Source: Candidatus Binataceae bacterium
GTDB taxonomy: Bacteria; Desulfobacterota; Binatia; Binatales; Binataceae
Length of the DNA stretch: 64,000 nucleotides
Assembly: GCA_035308025.1 (NCBI GenBank)
Contig: DATGHL010000029.1
Span: 62,001 to 126,000 of the forward strand
Direction of reading: 5' to 3'
Shown: positions 16,350-24,725 of the stretch, piece by piece
Layout of the letters: each line of letters opens with the position of its first letter
Position numbering within the stretch: position 1 is the stretch's first letter
The notes under the pieces: generated by a model
Told to the model about the DNA's origin: nothing
The model's database searches: none
The model's input: the letters and a program-made list of their open reading frames with translations, nothing else
Made by a program: the position numbers and the translations under genes

Positions 16350-19280
16350 ATGGCGGAGCCGATTTTTGGGCCGGCGCTGGAGAGTCTGGCGCTTCAAGTG
16401 GCGCGCTTGCTCGACGATCCGGCGTTGGCCGCAGCATCGCTTGGGCGCGTGCGCGAACGGGCCCCCGACGAAGAGCTGGCGCTGGCCTTTATGCTGCGGC
16501 TCGGCGAGCTTTCCCCGCCGCTTCTGCGCGAGGCTTTGTGCGACGACGCGCGCGCCGACGATCTGATTTTTTGCCTGGGCGGTTCTGAGTTGATTGCCGG
16601 GGGACTCGCGAACAGCGGCGCGAATTGGGTCGCGGTGCTCGATCAGGCGCGCGCCGCGCCGGCCGCGGCCCCGCCGGAAACGGTCGATGACGCGCTCGGG
16701 TCGGTGGCCGAACTCGGCGCTTTCAAGCGGCGCGCGCTGCTCCGAATTGCGATCACTGATCTGCTCGGACGCCACGGCGTCGCCGCGACCGTAGCGGCGA
16801 TGTCGCAGTTGGCCGACGAGTGTGTCCGCGCCGCGCTGGCGCTGGCCGCACGCGAGGTAACGGGCAAAGCGCTTGCCCAGGATTTCTGCGTGCTGGCGAT
16901 GGGCAAGCTCGGCGCGGGCGAACTCAATCTCAGTTCTGACATCGATTTGATCTATCTGATCGATGGAGCCCACAACCTCGATCGGCACGCGGAGGCGCAA
17001 CGCCTGGGCGAGAAGCTCAACGAGATTCTTGCGGCCCATTGCTTCAGGATCGATTTGCGCCTGCGTCCCGGCGGCGCCGCCGCTCCGCTCGTCACTTCGA
17101 TCCCGGGCGCGCTCAATTTTTACCAGACCTACGGCGAGACCTGGGAGCGAGCCGCGCTGCTGCGCGCGCGTCCGGTCGCAGGCGCGGTCGCCGCCGGTCA
17201 ACGCTTCATCGCGGAGCTGAGCCGCTTCATCTACCGCGTCTATCTGGATTTCGACACGATTCGCCAACTGCGCGCGATGAAAGCGCAGATCGAGGATGAG
17301 CTGCGTTCGCCCGAGCTGGTGCGCCGCAATGTCAAGCTCGGCCATGGCGGCATCCGCGAGCTCGAGTTTGTCGTGCAGGCGCTCGCGCTGATCTATGGCG
17401 GACGCGATCCGCGCCTGCGCACACCGGGCACTATCGAAGCGCTGACGCGCCTGGAGGCGCGCGGCTATATGCCGGCTTCGCGCGCGCAGGAACTCAGCGC
17501 GGCCTATCTGTTCCTGCGCAATGTCGAGCACAAGCTGCAAGTCGCCGCGGGTCTCCAAACCCATACGCTACCGGCGGCGCCGCGTGCGCTCGCGGTCTTG
17601 GCGGCGCGGCTCGGTTACGGCAAGGCGCCCAATGCCGCGGACCGCTTCATGCGTGCGCTCGATGTCCGGCGCGCGCTTGTGGCTGACCAGTTCCGTGCGA
17701 TGTTCCAGCCGGCCGACGGCGAGCACGAGAGCCCGGCGGCGCCGGCGCTGGCCAAGGCCGCGTGGCGCGTCGCGCTGGAGCCGGAGTGGTCGATTCCGGC
17801 GCTGGCGGAACTGGGCTTTGCTCATCCGCAGGCGAGTGCGCGGCATCTGGAATTACTGGCGCGTGAGCCCAAGTATCTGCCAGCGAGTGCGACCCGCCGC
17901 GGCGCGCTCGAGCGGCTGGGACCGCGGCTGCTAGAGGAGCTGCGCGAATTGCCCGACCCGGATCTGGCGCTGATGAACCTGGCGTCATTCATCGCTGCGG
18001 TCGGCGCCCGGACGTCGTTTCTAGCGCTGCTCGAGGAACATACGGCGACCCGCCGGATGCTGTTGCGGCTGTTCGCTTCGAGCGCCTACCTCTCGACGCT
18101 CTTCCTGCGCCATCCTGAGATGATCGATACGCTGGTCGGCTCGAGCCTGGCGCGCGGACCGCGCCCGCCCGCCGCCCTGGCCGCAGAGTTGCGCGCGCTG
18201 CTCGAGGCTTGCGACTCGCTCGAGAGCCGCCTCGACGCGCTGCGAACTTTTCGCCAGCAGGAGTTTTTACGGATCGCGATCGCCGATCTTGAAGGCGAAC
18301 TGGCCTTCGCGGAGGTTCAGGCCGGACTCACGCTGCTCGCCGAGACCGTTCTGCGTGAGGCGCTCGAATGCGCCCGCACCGACGTCGCTCAGCGCCGCGC
18401 GATTCCGCTTGAGCTGAAGCTTTGCGTGCTGGCGCTGGGGCGCATGGGCGCGGGCGAGATGGCCTATAACTCGGACCTTGATCTGATTTTCGTCTATCAC
18501 CTCCCGGGTGAGGTCGCCGCCGCCGGTCTTGAGGCCGCGTCACGCGTGGCGCAGCGCCTTATCGCCTTCCTCGAAACCCCGACGCGCGAAGGCTTTGCCT
18601 ACAAGATCGACGTGCGCTTGCGGCCGTCAGGCAACGCCGGGCCGCTGGTCGCGTCGTTCGCAGGTTTTCATGAGTACCACCGGGAGAGCTCGGCGCTGTG
18701 GGAGCGTCAGGCGCTCGTGCGCGGGCGCGTCGTCGCCGGCGATCGCGCACTCGGCGAGCAGGTCGAGACGGCGCGCAAGCAATTCGTTTTCGGCCGCGGA
18801 TTGGATCGCGCGGCGGTCCGCGAAATCGCCGGTATGCGTGCGCAGATCGAACGCGAACTCGGCATCGAGACCAGCTCCCGGCTCAATCTCAAGCAAGGCC
18901 CGGGCGGCCTGGTCGAGGTCGAATTCCTCGCACAGATGATGGCCCTGCGTTATGGCCAGACTCATCCGGCGATCCGTCTGCGCGGAACGATCGAACTCCT
19001 GCACGCGCTGGCGCAGAACCAGTTACTGGACGTGACGGACGCGCGCAATCTGATCGACGATTACGACTTTCTCTCGCGGCTCGAGAACCGCCTGCGCATC
19101 GAGAGCGACCAGGCGGCGACGGCGCTGCCAACGGCGCCCGAGCGGTTGACCCCAATAGCACGCCGGATGGGCTATGGCGGCGCCGCCGCGGCCGGCGCGC
19201 TCCGCCGCGATCTCGGCTGGCGTCGCGCGCGCGTGCGGGCTACGTCCGCAGCGATCTTTTCCCGCGAAATCTCAAAATAA
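16350..19280 (+). CDS. glnE: Bifunctional glutamine synthetase adenylyltransferase/adenylyl-removing enzyme
   Basis: The 976-residue protein has the GlnE layout of two nucleotidyltransferase domains, each followed by a helical regulatory segment. The N-terminal de-adenylylating domain carries LSSDIDLIYLID, and the C-terminal adenylylating domain carries YNSDLDLIFVYH; both Asp pairs needed for metal binding are present. It switches glutamine synthetase by adding or removing AMP in response to PII. E. coli GlnE is 946 residues, so the length is normal. I chose the ATG at 16350 because the protein then starts at MAEPIFGPALE; in-frame ATGs at 16272 and 16317 are alternatives. No glutamine synthetase gene is in the window. 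Confidence 0.92.
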   Translation: MAEPIFGPALESLALQVARLLDDPALAAASLGRVRERAPDEELALAFMLRLGELSPPLLREALCDDARADDLIFCLGGSELIAGGLANSGANWVAVLDQARAAPAAAPPETVDDALGSVAELGAFKRRALLRIAITDLLGRHGVAATVAAMSQLADECVRAALALAAREVTGKALAQDFCVLAMGKLGAGELNLSSDIDLIYLIDGAHNLDRHAEAQRLGEKLNEILAAHCFRIDLRLRPGGAAAPLVTSIPGALNFYQTYGETWERAALLRARPVAGAVAAGQRFIAELSRFIYRVYLDFDTIRQLRAMKAQIEDELRSPELVRRNVKLGHGGIRELEFVVQALALIYGGRDPRLRTPGTIEALTRLEARGYMPASRAQELSAAYLFLRNVEHKLQVAAGLQTHTLPAAPRALAVLAARLGYGKAPNAADRFMRALDVRRALVADQFRAMFQPADGEHESPAAPALAKAAWRVALEPEWSIPALAELGFAHPQASARHLELLAREPKYLPASATRRGALERLGPRLLEELRELPDPDLALMNLASFIAAVGARTSFLALLEEHTATRRMLLRLFASSAYLSTLFLRHPEMIDTLVGSSLARGPRPPAALAAELRALLEACDSLESRLDALRTFRQQEFLRIAIADLEGELAFAEVQAGLTLLAETVLREALECARTDVAQRRAIPLELKLCVLALGRMGAGEMAYNSDLDLIFVYHLPGEVAAAGLEAASRVAQRLIAFLETPTREGFAYKIDVRLRPSGNAGPLVASFAGFHEYHRESSALWERQALVRGRVVAGDRALGEQVETARKQFVFGRGLDRAAVREIAGMRAQIERELGIETSSRLNLKQGPGGLVEVEFLAQMMALRYGQTHPAIRLRGTIELLHALAQNQLLDVTDARNLIDDYDFLSRLENRLRIESDQAATALPTAPERLTPIARRMGYGGAAAAGALRRDLGWRRARVRATSAAIFSREISK

Positions 19281-19300
19281 GTTTTTCACCGCCGGTACGG

Positions 19301-19329
19301 TTGACAATGTTCGGCGGGTTTGAGATAAA
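19301..19329 (+). promoter_or_regulatory. Sigma-70-type promoter of the cupredoxin/beta-barrel operon
   Basis: A perfect -35 TTGACA (19301-19306) is followed after 17 bp by GATAAA (19324-19329), which has an extended -10 TG at 19321-19322. Transcription would start near 19336, about 37 bp before the cupredoxin ATG, directly ahead of the Fur-box-like palindrome. Confidence 0.7.
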
Positions 19330-19341
19330 GGCGGTCGATTT

Positions 19342-19356
19342 TGAGAATCACTCTCA
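19342..19356 (+). promoter_or_regulatory. Fur-box-like operator (7-1-7 palindrome)
   Basis: TGAGAAT-C-ACTCTCA is a 7-1-7 inverted repeat with one mismatch, of the same form as TGAGAATCATTCTCA-type Fur boxes. It lies just downstream of the predicted transcription start, where a bound repressor would block RNA polymerase. This predicts iron repression of the two genes that follow. Confidence 0.65.
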
Positions 19357-19372
19357 ATTTCATCTGAGGCTC

Positions 19373-19717
19373 ATGACGCTCAAGTTCAAGCTTTTCATCT
19401 TTGCGGCTGGCGCGAGTCTGCTCGCAATTGGCGCGCTCCCCGCGAGCGCCGCCGACGCCACTTATGAGATTCGCTTTCAGGATTATCACTTCGTTCCGCA
19501 GACCCTGGCGGTTACCGCAGGCCAGCCGCTGATTATCAAGGTGGCGAATTCAAGCAACGAGACCATCGAGTTTGAGAGTTTTAAGCTCAACCGCGAAAAA
19601 GCGGTGACGCCCGGCGAGACCGCGATGGTGCATCTGCCTGCGTTGGGTGCAGGACGTTACGACTTTTACGACGACTTTCATCAGGACATTCCCGAGGGCT
19701 CGATTGTCGCCAAATGA
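19373..19717 (+). CDS. Periplasmic cupredoxin-like protein, FtrB type
   Basis: The 114-residue protein has a signal peptide (LFIFAAGASLLAIGALPASAA) and one cupredoxin-fold domain. The segments YHFVPQTLAVTAGQPL, EFESFKLNREKAVTPGE and GRYDFYDDFH resemble the small cupredoxin (FtrB-type) proteins of ferrous-iron uptake systems of the FTR1/P19 kind. In those it is thought to act as a periplasmic redox or iron-handling partner. Classical Cys copper ligands are absent. It sits behind a strong promoter and a Fur-box-like palindrome and overlaps the beta-barrel gene as ATGA. No FTR1 permease or P19 gene is in the window. Confidence 0.75.
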   Translation: MTLKFKLFIFAAGASLLAIGALPASAADATYEIRFQDYHFVPQTLAVTAGQPLIIKVANSSNETIEFESFKLNREKAVTPGETAMVHLPALGAGRYDFYDDFHQDIPEGSIVAK

Positions 19718-20565
19718 ACGCGAGTGCGAAAGCCGGGCTGGCAATTGCCGCGGTCATGGCGAGCTGCGCGATCTATGCGAGCCGCGCGGCGGCGCAAGTC
19801 GATCCCTGGGAATTCGAGGTTTATCCGTACGCCACTGAGGGCCGTGGCGTGCTCGAAGTTGAAGCGCTCAACAGCGTCATCGCCAATGGCCACAGCACCG
19901 GGTTCAATGGCACGTCGGCGGGCGCGTTCGCCAGTCAGGCAATGTATCGTTCGGCGATCGAGCTGACCTACGGGCTGACCGATCGTATCGAAGCGGCGGC
20001 CTATCTGACCACGGCGCAGGTTTCCGGTCATGGCTTCTGGTACTCCGGGTCGAAATACAGGCTGCGCGGCCGGCTGTTTGACGAGGAAACCTTACCGCTC
20101 GAGCTGGGCTGGTACGCCGAGCTGGAATGGCATCATACCCCGCAGTTCGATGACGCGGATTTGGAACTCGAACTGCGCCCGATTATCGAGAAGGACTACG
20201 GAGCGCTGGCGCTGATAGTCAATCCGATCTTCGAGAAATCGCTGGCTGGCGCCGGACGGCGTCAAGGCTTCGAGTTCGGCTATGTCAGCGGCGCCTACTA
20301 TCGCTCCCTGCGCGCTATCTCTCCGGGCCTGGAGTTTTACGGCGGCGTCGGGCTGATCGATGACAACGCCCCGCTGCACAATCAGCAGCACTATATTTTC
20401 CCGGTGGTCTGGGGCGAGCTGCCGCACGGACTCGAGTACAACGTTGGACCGGGCATCGGCCTCACGCGCGGCTCGGATCACGTCATCATGAAGTTCAACT
20501 TCGAGCTCGAACACTTCATCGGCGCGCTCTTCGGCCCGTCGGCAGAATCGAACTGGTTCTTCTAG
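19714..20565 (+). CDS. Outer-membrane beta-barrel protein, function unknown
   Basis: The 283-residue protein has a signal peptide ending in SRAAAQ. The rest consists of alternating short hydrophobic strands rich in Gly, Tyr and Trp (for example YGLTDRIEAAAYLTTAQV, RLRGRLFDEE, LGWYAELEWHH) and ends in WFF; a terminal aromatic is typical of outer-membrane barrels. I do not recognise a specific family. It is coupled by an ATGA overlap to the cupredoxin gene and shares its Fur-like promoter. A role in metal passage across the outer membrane is the simplest inference, but a structural or sensor role is possible. Confidence 0.7.
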   Translation: MNASAKAGLAIAAVMASCAIYASRAAAQVDPWEFEVYPYATEGRGVLEVEALNSVIANGHSTGFNGTSAGAFASQAMYRSAIELTYGLTDRIEAAAYLTTAQVSGHGFWYSGSKYRLRGRLFDEETLPLELGWYAELEWHHTPQFDDADLELELRPIIEKDYGALALIVNPIFEKSLAGAGRRQGFEFGYVSGAYYRSLRAISPGLEFYGGVGLIDDNAPLHNQQHYIFPVVWGELPHGLEYNVGPGIGLTRGSDHVIMKFNFELEHFIGALFGPSAESNWFF

Positions 20566-20623
20566 GAGGCTGTTGAATCTTGACGCAGCTCGCAGACTCG
20601 CCTGCTCGCTCCGCTCCGCTTCG

Positions 20624-21874
20624 CTAGCGGCGGGCGCGCATCCGGTAGCGAATGGGCATGTGCTTGATGCCGCCGACAAAGCTCGAACGCATCCGCTGGA
20701 TCGGGCCATTGAGCTCGACCGCCTCAAGCCGCTCGGTGAGCTGGCGGAACATGATCTGCAGTTCCATCCGCGCGAGGTTGGCGCCCAGGCAGTAATGCTC
20801 GCCGATGCCGAAGGCGATCTGCGGATTCGGATTGCGCGTGATGTCGAACTTGAACGGCTCGGCGAAGACCTCTTCGTCACGGTTGGCGGAGGGATAGAAC
20901 AGCGCCAGCACCTCGCCCTCACGAATCTTCTGGCCGTGCAGGACCGTATCGCGCGTCGCGAGCCGCGTGAACTGGATCACCGGCGAAGTCCAGCGGATTA
21001 TCTCATCGGCCGCCGAGGCCAGCAGGGCCGGCTCGCGCCGCAGCCGCGCCCATTCCTCGCGATGCTCGATGAGCGCGGCGAGGCCGCCGGTAATCGCGTT
21101 GCGGGTGGTCTCGTTACCCGCGATGATCAGCAGCGCGAAGTAGGACATCAGCTCAAAGACCGGCAGCGGTTCGCCGTTGACCTTGCCCTGTACGAGCGCG
21201 GTGGCGAGATCGGCGCGCGGGTTTTTGCGGCGGTCCTCGATGAGCCCGCTGAAATACTGGAAAAACTCCATCTGCGCGCCCTGGATCATCTCGCGGAACT
21301 TCGTGCTGCCCGCGAACTCCGGATCGGTCGGCGCGATCATCTCGTTGCTCAGCCGGAACATCAGGGGCCAATCGGAGCGCGGGATCCCGAACATCTCGGA
21401 AATCACTGCGAGCGGCAGCTTCGCCGACAGCTCGGTGACAAAATCGCACTCGGTCTGATCAACCACGCTGTCAAGCACTTCGGCGGTGACCTCCTCGATC
21501 TGCGTGCGCAACTGCTCGATCGCGCGCGGGGTGAAGCGCCGATTGGTCACCGCGCGATAGCTGCCGTGCTCGGGCGGATTCATGTTGAGGAGCTGGCGCA
21601 GCACCGGTTCATCCAGCGCTTCCTGGCCATCTTCTTCCTTGAAGATGAAGAGCCGCTGGCGTTCAGCCGGAAGCTCATTGAAAAGCTCAGGCTGGCGCGA
21701 GACTTCGATCAGATCGGCGTGTTTGGTAATCGCCCAGAACGGCGCGACTTGCGGTCGCTGGTACCAGAAAACCGGCGCCTCGCGGCGGAGCAGCGCCCAC
21801 TCGGCGTGCGGGTAGCCGCGTTCGATATAGAGATCCGGGTCGATGATATCGAGGTTTGCAAGGCTCAGCTCCAT
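20624..21874 (-). CDS. Cytochrome P450
   Basis: About 416 residues from the ATG at 21874 (a second ATG at 21892 is possible; GGAGG lies 11 bases before the first). The I-helix motif is AGNETTRN, the ExxR helix reads ADEIIRW, and the heme-binding loop FGIGEHYCLGANLAR contains Cys362. There is no membrane anchor, so it is a soluble bacterial class I P450 that needs a ferredoxin and reductase, neither of which is nearby. The general look is close to the bacterial CYP groups acting on steroids and terpenes, but the substrate cannot be fixed. It is divergent from aroA across about 140 bp. Confidence 0.92.
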   Translation of the reverse strand: MELSLANLDIIDPDLYIERGYPHAEWALLRREAPVFWYQRPQVAPFWAITKHADLIEVSRQPELFNELPAERQRLFIFKEEDGQEALDEPVLRQLLNMNPPEHGSYRAVTNRRFTPRAIEQLRTQIEEVTAEVLDSVVDQTECDFVTELSAKLPLAVISEMFGIPRSDWPLMFRLSNEMIAPTDPEFAGSTKFREMIQGAQMEFFQYFSGLIEDRRKNPRADLATALVQGKVNGEPLPVFELMSYFALLIIAGNETTRNAITGGLAALIEHREEWARLRREPALLASAADEIIRWTSPVIQFTRLATRDTVLHGQKIREGEVLALFYPSANRDEEVFAEPFKFDITRNPNPQIAFGIGEHYCLGANLARMELQIMFRQLTERLEAVELNGPIQRMRSSFVGGIKHMPIRYRMRARR

Positions 21875-21959
21875 ACCTGAATGAACCTCCATTCAGCTTG
21901 TACTTCAACTTAACACCCGGCACTGCATCAGAATACCCGCGAATTTGCTAACTTGAGTC

Positions 21960-21983
21960 CGTTGGAGCGAGTCAGCGCCAACG
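21960..21983. promoter_or_regulatory. Inverted repeat between P450 and aroA genes
   Basis: CGTTGG and CCAACG form 6-bp arms separated by 12 bases, about 30 bp before the aroA start codon and 86 bp before the P450 start. The position fits a dimeric repressor site. There is no regulator gene beside it. Confidence 0.3.
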
Positions 21984-22012
21984 ATAAAAGAAGCAAATAA
22001 GAGTTAAGTGCT

Positions 22013-23290
22013 GTGCCATTGAGAGAGATCGAGATAATTCCGCTGACGCGGCCATTGAACGCGAGCGTGACGCCGCCCGGCTCCAAGAGCATCACGAATC
22101 GCGCGCTGATCCTCGCTGCGATGGCCGATGGGCGATCAGTGATCGAAGGCGCGCTGCTGAGCGACGATACCGCCCGCATGGCCGCGGCGCTGCAAGCGCT
22201 CGGGTTTGCGGTCGAGACTGACGCGCCGCAGCGCAGAATTACCGTTTTCGGCCGCGCCGGCAGGATTCCCGCGATCGCCGCCGACCTCGACGCCGGCAAC
22301 GCCGGCACCGCGATGCGCTTTCTCGCCGGCTTCGTGACGCTCGGACGCGGCCGCTATCGCCTCGACGGCAGCGTGCGGATGCGCGAGCGGCCGATCGCCT
22401 CGCTGCTCGAAACGCTTCGCGCCCTGGGTGTCGCGGCCTCGAGCGCGAATCGCGACGACCGTCCGCCCATCATAATCGACATGAGCGGTGCGCACTTCGC
22501 CGGCGGTGAAGCGACGATTGACGCCAGCCTCTCGTCTCAATTCGTCTCGGCACTGCTGATGCCGGCGCCGCGCTGGCCGCGCGGCTTGCGACTCACGGTG
22601 CGCGGCGAGACCGCTCATCCGTTTATCGCGATGACGACCCGGCTGATGGAGCGTTGGGGTGCGCACAGCACGATGCGCGACGACACAATCGTCGTTGCGG
22701 GTGGACAGCAGTACCAGCCAATGGAATTCAGCGTCGAGCCGGACGCGACCGCGGCCGGCTACTTCGCCGCGGCTGCGGTCGTCGCCGGCGGGGTGGTGAC
22801 GATCCGCGGACTCGAGGCGGACTCGCTCCAAGGCGACAGCGGATTTTTCGCACTGCTCGAACGGATGGGCGCTCGCGTCGTGCGGCGCGGCGGCGCGATA
22901 GAGGTCGCGAGCGGCGCCGAACTCCGCGGCCTTGACGTAACGATGAACACGATGCCCGACGTCGTGCCGACGCTCGCGGCAATCGCACCGTTTGCCTCGT
23001 CGCCGACGCGGATTCGCGGCGTCGGCTTTATTCGCCATCACGAAAGCGATCGTATCCGCGCGCTCGCGACAGAGCTGCGCCGGCTGGGCGCGGCGGTGGA
23101 GGAATTTGACGACGGCCTCGGAATCGCGCCCTCAACTCTGCACGCCGCGACGATCGAAACCTACGACGACCATCGGATCGCGATGGCGTTCGCCGTCGCC
23201 GGACTGCGAGTCGCGGGCGTACGCATCACCAATCCGGGCTGCGTGGCCAAGACCTATCCGAATTTTTTCCGCGACCTCGCCACCCTCTGA
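22013..23290 (+). CDS. aroA: 3-phosphoshikimate 1-carboxyvinyltransferase (EPSP synthase)
   Basis: This 425-residue enzyme transfers enolpyruvyl from PEP to shikimate-3-phosphate, the sixth step towards chorismate. Visible motifs include PGSKSITNRAL (Lys25 contacts phosphate), GNAGTAMRFLAG, the catalytic-Asp region MPDVVPTLA and FIRHHESDRI. The two-fold repeated fold and length are normal. The start is GTG at 22013; a TTG six bases later is possible. The residue matching Pro101 of E. coli EPSPS, just after GTAMR, is Phe. The gene stands alone rather than with other aro genes. Confidence 0.94.
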   Translation: MPLREIEIIPLTRPLNASVTPPGSKSITNRALILAAMADGRSVIEGALLSDDTARMAAALQALGFAVETDAPQRRITVFGRAGRIPAIAADLDAGNAGTAMRFLAGFVTLGRGRYRLDGSVRMRERPIASLLETLRALGVAASSANRDDRPPIIIDMSGAHFAGGEATIDASLSSQFVSALLMPAPRWPRGLRLTVRGETAHPFIAMTTRLMERWGAHSTMRDDTIVVAGGQQYQPMEFSVEPDATAAGYFAAAAVVAGGVVTIRGLEADSLQGDSGFFALLERMGARVVRRGGAIEVASGAELRGLDVTMNTMPDVVPTLAAIAPFASSPTRIRGVGFIRHHESDRIRALATELRRLGAAVEEFDDGLGIAPSTLHAATIETYDDHRIAMAFAVAGLRVAGVRITNPGCVAKTYPNFFRDLATL

Positions 23291-23329
23291 AATAGCCGCC
23301 GACTCGGTCTAAAAACTTAGGGGCTGCTC

Positions 23330-23362
23330 GCATGCAACTATCATTGAGTTGCAAGCGTAATC
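23330..23362 (+). terminator. Probable terminator downstream of aroA
   Basis: TGCAACT (23333-23339) and AGTTGCA (23347-23353) form a perfect 7-bp stem with a 7-base loop. It extends past an A-A mismatch by CGC/GCG, and AATCTTTCC follows. It begins about 40 bp after the aroA stop. The T-run is short, so efficiency is uncertain. Confidence 0.45.
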
Positions 23363-23637
23363 TTTCCTAGCGTGCCCGCAACCCCTACGGGCATCGGCAA
23401 CGGCGCGCCGTTAAGCTTTACAAGCCCGCTCGGAACCAAAATGACGACATCTCTTCGGATTCCAGGCGCCGCGCGCGCTCAGATCACGAACCTGTTTTGA
23501 GATATCGTACTCTGTGAAAACACTCGGCGTCGGAGCAACTGCATGGCCCTCCATGGAATGCGCTTTTTAGCGCAAGGCAAGGGGTCAGAAGCACTAACGG
23601 GCTCGGGAGAGCGTTATGTTCGAACCGCCGCGGAACG

Positions 23638-23685
23638 CAATGGAGGAGGCCTCAGGCCCAAAGGGCCTGTGCTGCTCCTCCATTG
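23638..23685. repeat. Long interrupted hairpin (11-bp outer and 6-bp inner stems)
   Basis: CAATGGAGGAG (23638-23648) pairs perfectly with CTCCTCCATTG (23675-23685). Inside it AGGCCC (23654-23659) pairs with GGGCCT (23663-23668) around an AAA loop, leaving a small asymmetric internal loop. It lies 17 bp past the stop of the minus-strand gene that ends at 23702 and may end that transcript, but there is no T-run on either side. Confidence 0.6.
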
Positions 23686-23701
23686 GTCAATCAATTAGCT
23701 C

Positions 23702-24130
23702 TTAAGGTGTCTTGGATTGTGCTCTTTCGAGACGCGTTATCAACCCTTCAACCCGAGCGTTCAAATCCCACCCCGCCATCAGACGTGCCAAGACAGGATT
23801 CAACATGCTGAAAGCATTGAGAGGGTAATAGCCGTCGGATAGGTCCTTGACCATCAATTCAAGGCCACGGCGAAAATCTTGTGTGCCGTGACGGGCAACT
23901 TGATGTCGGCGGACATAGTAAGCGCTGTACTCAATGGGTTGAGCAATCTTCAGCATCCGCTCTTCACAATCATTTACTATAACTAGCTGGTCGAGAGCGC
24001 GTTGAAAAGTAGGAGCGGCCTTACGAAATCCTCCACTTTCATCGTCACTGTGTTTTGTTGAATGAATTTGCGCAACGCCGGCGAAATAATGGCTTACTGC
24101 GGTGAACATTGCAACGTCTGCTTGAACCAT
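23702..24130 (-). CDS. Hypothetical helical protein, possibly N-terminally truncated
   Basis: The 142-residue protein is not recognised. It is Ala, Arg and Leu rich and predicted mostly helical (for example PTFQRALDQLVIVNDCEERML and GLELMVKDLSDGYYPLNAF), with no signal or TM segment. The frame stays open upstream of the ATG at 24130 for another 18 codons that also read like an amphipathic helix (SRASREEADKLYAEM). They end at a TGA without any ATG, GTG or TTG, so the true N-terminus may have been lost. Codon use is less GC-rich than its neighbours, in line with an acquired or decaying gene. Confidence 0.5.
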   Translation of the reverse strand: MVQADVAMFTAVSHYFAGVAQIHSTKHSDDESGGFRKAAPTFQRALDQLVIVNDCEERMLKIAQPIEYSAYYVRRHQVARHGTQDFRRGLELMVKDLSDGYYPLNAFSMLNPVLARLMAGWDLNARVEGLITRLERAQSKTP

Positions 24131-24725
24131 TTCTGCATATAATTTATCAGCTTCCTCACGGGAAGCCCGACTCAGGGTTTCGAGTCACGTATGGTGGGTT
24201 GGTCAGGTGCCCGCATCACCGTTGGCAAATCTCACTCCAGGTCTGAGCCCGGGAAATTGGACGGGATCTGGCAAGTGTCTGAGGCTCATAAGAATTCTCC
24301 TTTCGCTTTGTGGAATTCTTTTAAAAAACCATTCGTACGATCCTGGTCAATATCGCTTATAGATCGCCGAAATCATGATTGCAACGGACCGGCCGATCAA
24401 AACCCGCGTATTTATCGGGAAGTTCCCTCCTCATCAGGGAGGGAATGTCCTAAGCTCAGCTGATTTCTGACTGACGGCAATCACCGCCCGATTCGAAAGA
24501 TCGGGCCGCCGAATGGGAGGAAAGCTTGAGACGGTTCGGGCTGCTTAGGCGACAATATCATCAATAGCGAACAGAGTAGCTCCCACACACTACCCTTGAA
24601 AATTGACGAATATCCAGTCTATGGTTCCTGTCGTGACGAGATAAAGCAAGTCTGTCCGGGCCGATGCTCCTAAGCCCGATTCCGCGAGTCACGATCTCGC
24701 CGCACTCTGAGATGCTTTGCGGGCG
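24131..24725. other. Non-coding or degenerate region with hairpins
   Basis: Nearly 600 bases without a convincing gene. A 90-codon open frame at 24191-24463 (plus) contains the phrase RSEPGKLDGIWQV but has no ribosome-binding site or recognisable domain. Perfect hairpins lie at 24423-24445 (TTCCCTCC/GGAGGGAA, 7-base loop) and 24486-24506 (GCCCGAT/ATCGGGC, 7-base loop). No terminal inverted repeats or transposase remnant could be identified by eye. Confidence 0.4.

Larger units (their letters stand above)
23291..23701. other. Gene-free, lower-GC intergenic region
   Basis: Between the convergent aroA gene and the orphan helical protein gene lie 411 bases with no supported gene. Besides the two hairpins listed separately I see no tRNA, riboswitch or repeat array. 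Base composition is visibly more AT-rich than in the flanking genes, and this continues to about 24.7 kb. Confidence 0.5.

Noticed and set aside
20575-20640. Short GCTCC/GCTTC 5-mer tract between the beta-barrel and P450 genes
   Set aside because: Too short and irregular for a repeat array and without a clear hairpin; probably simple sequence.
24191-24463. 90-codon plus-strand frame in the gene-poor island
   Set aside because: No Shine-Dalgarno, no domain and no codon pattern like the neighbours; kept only as part of the degenerate region.
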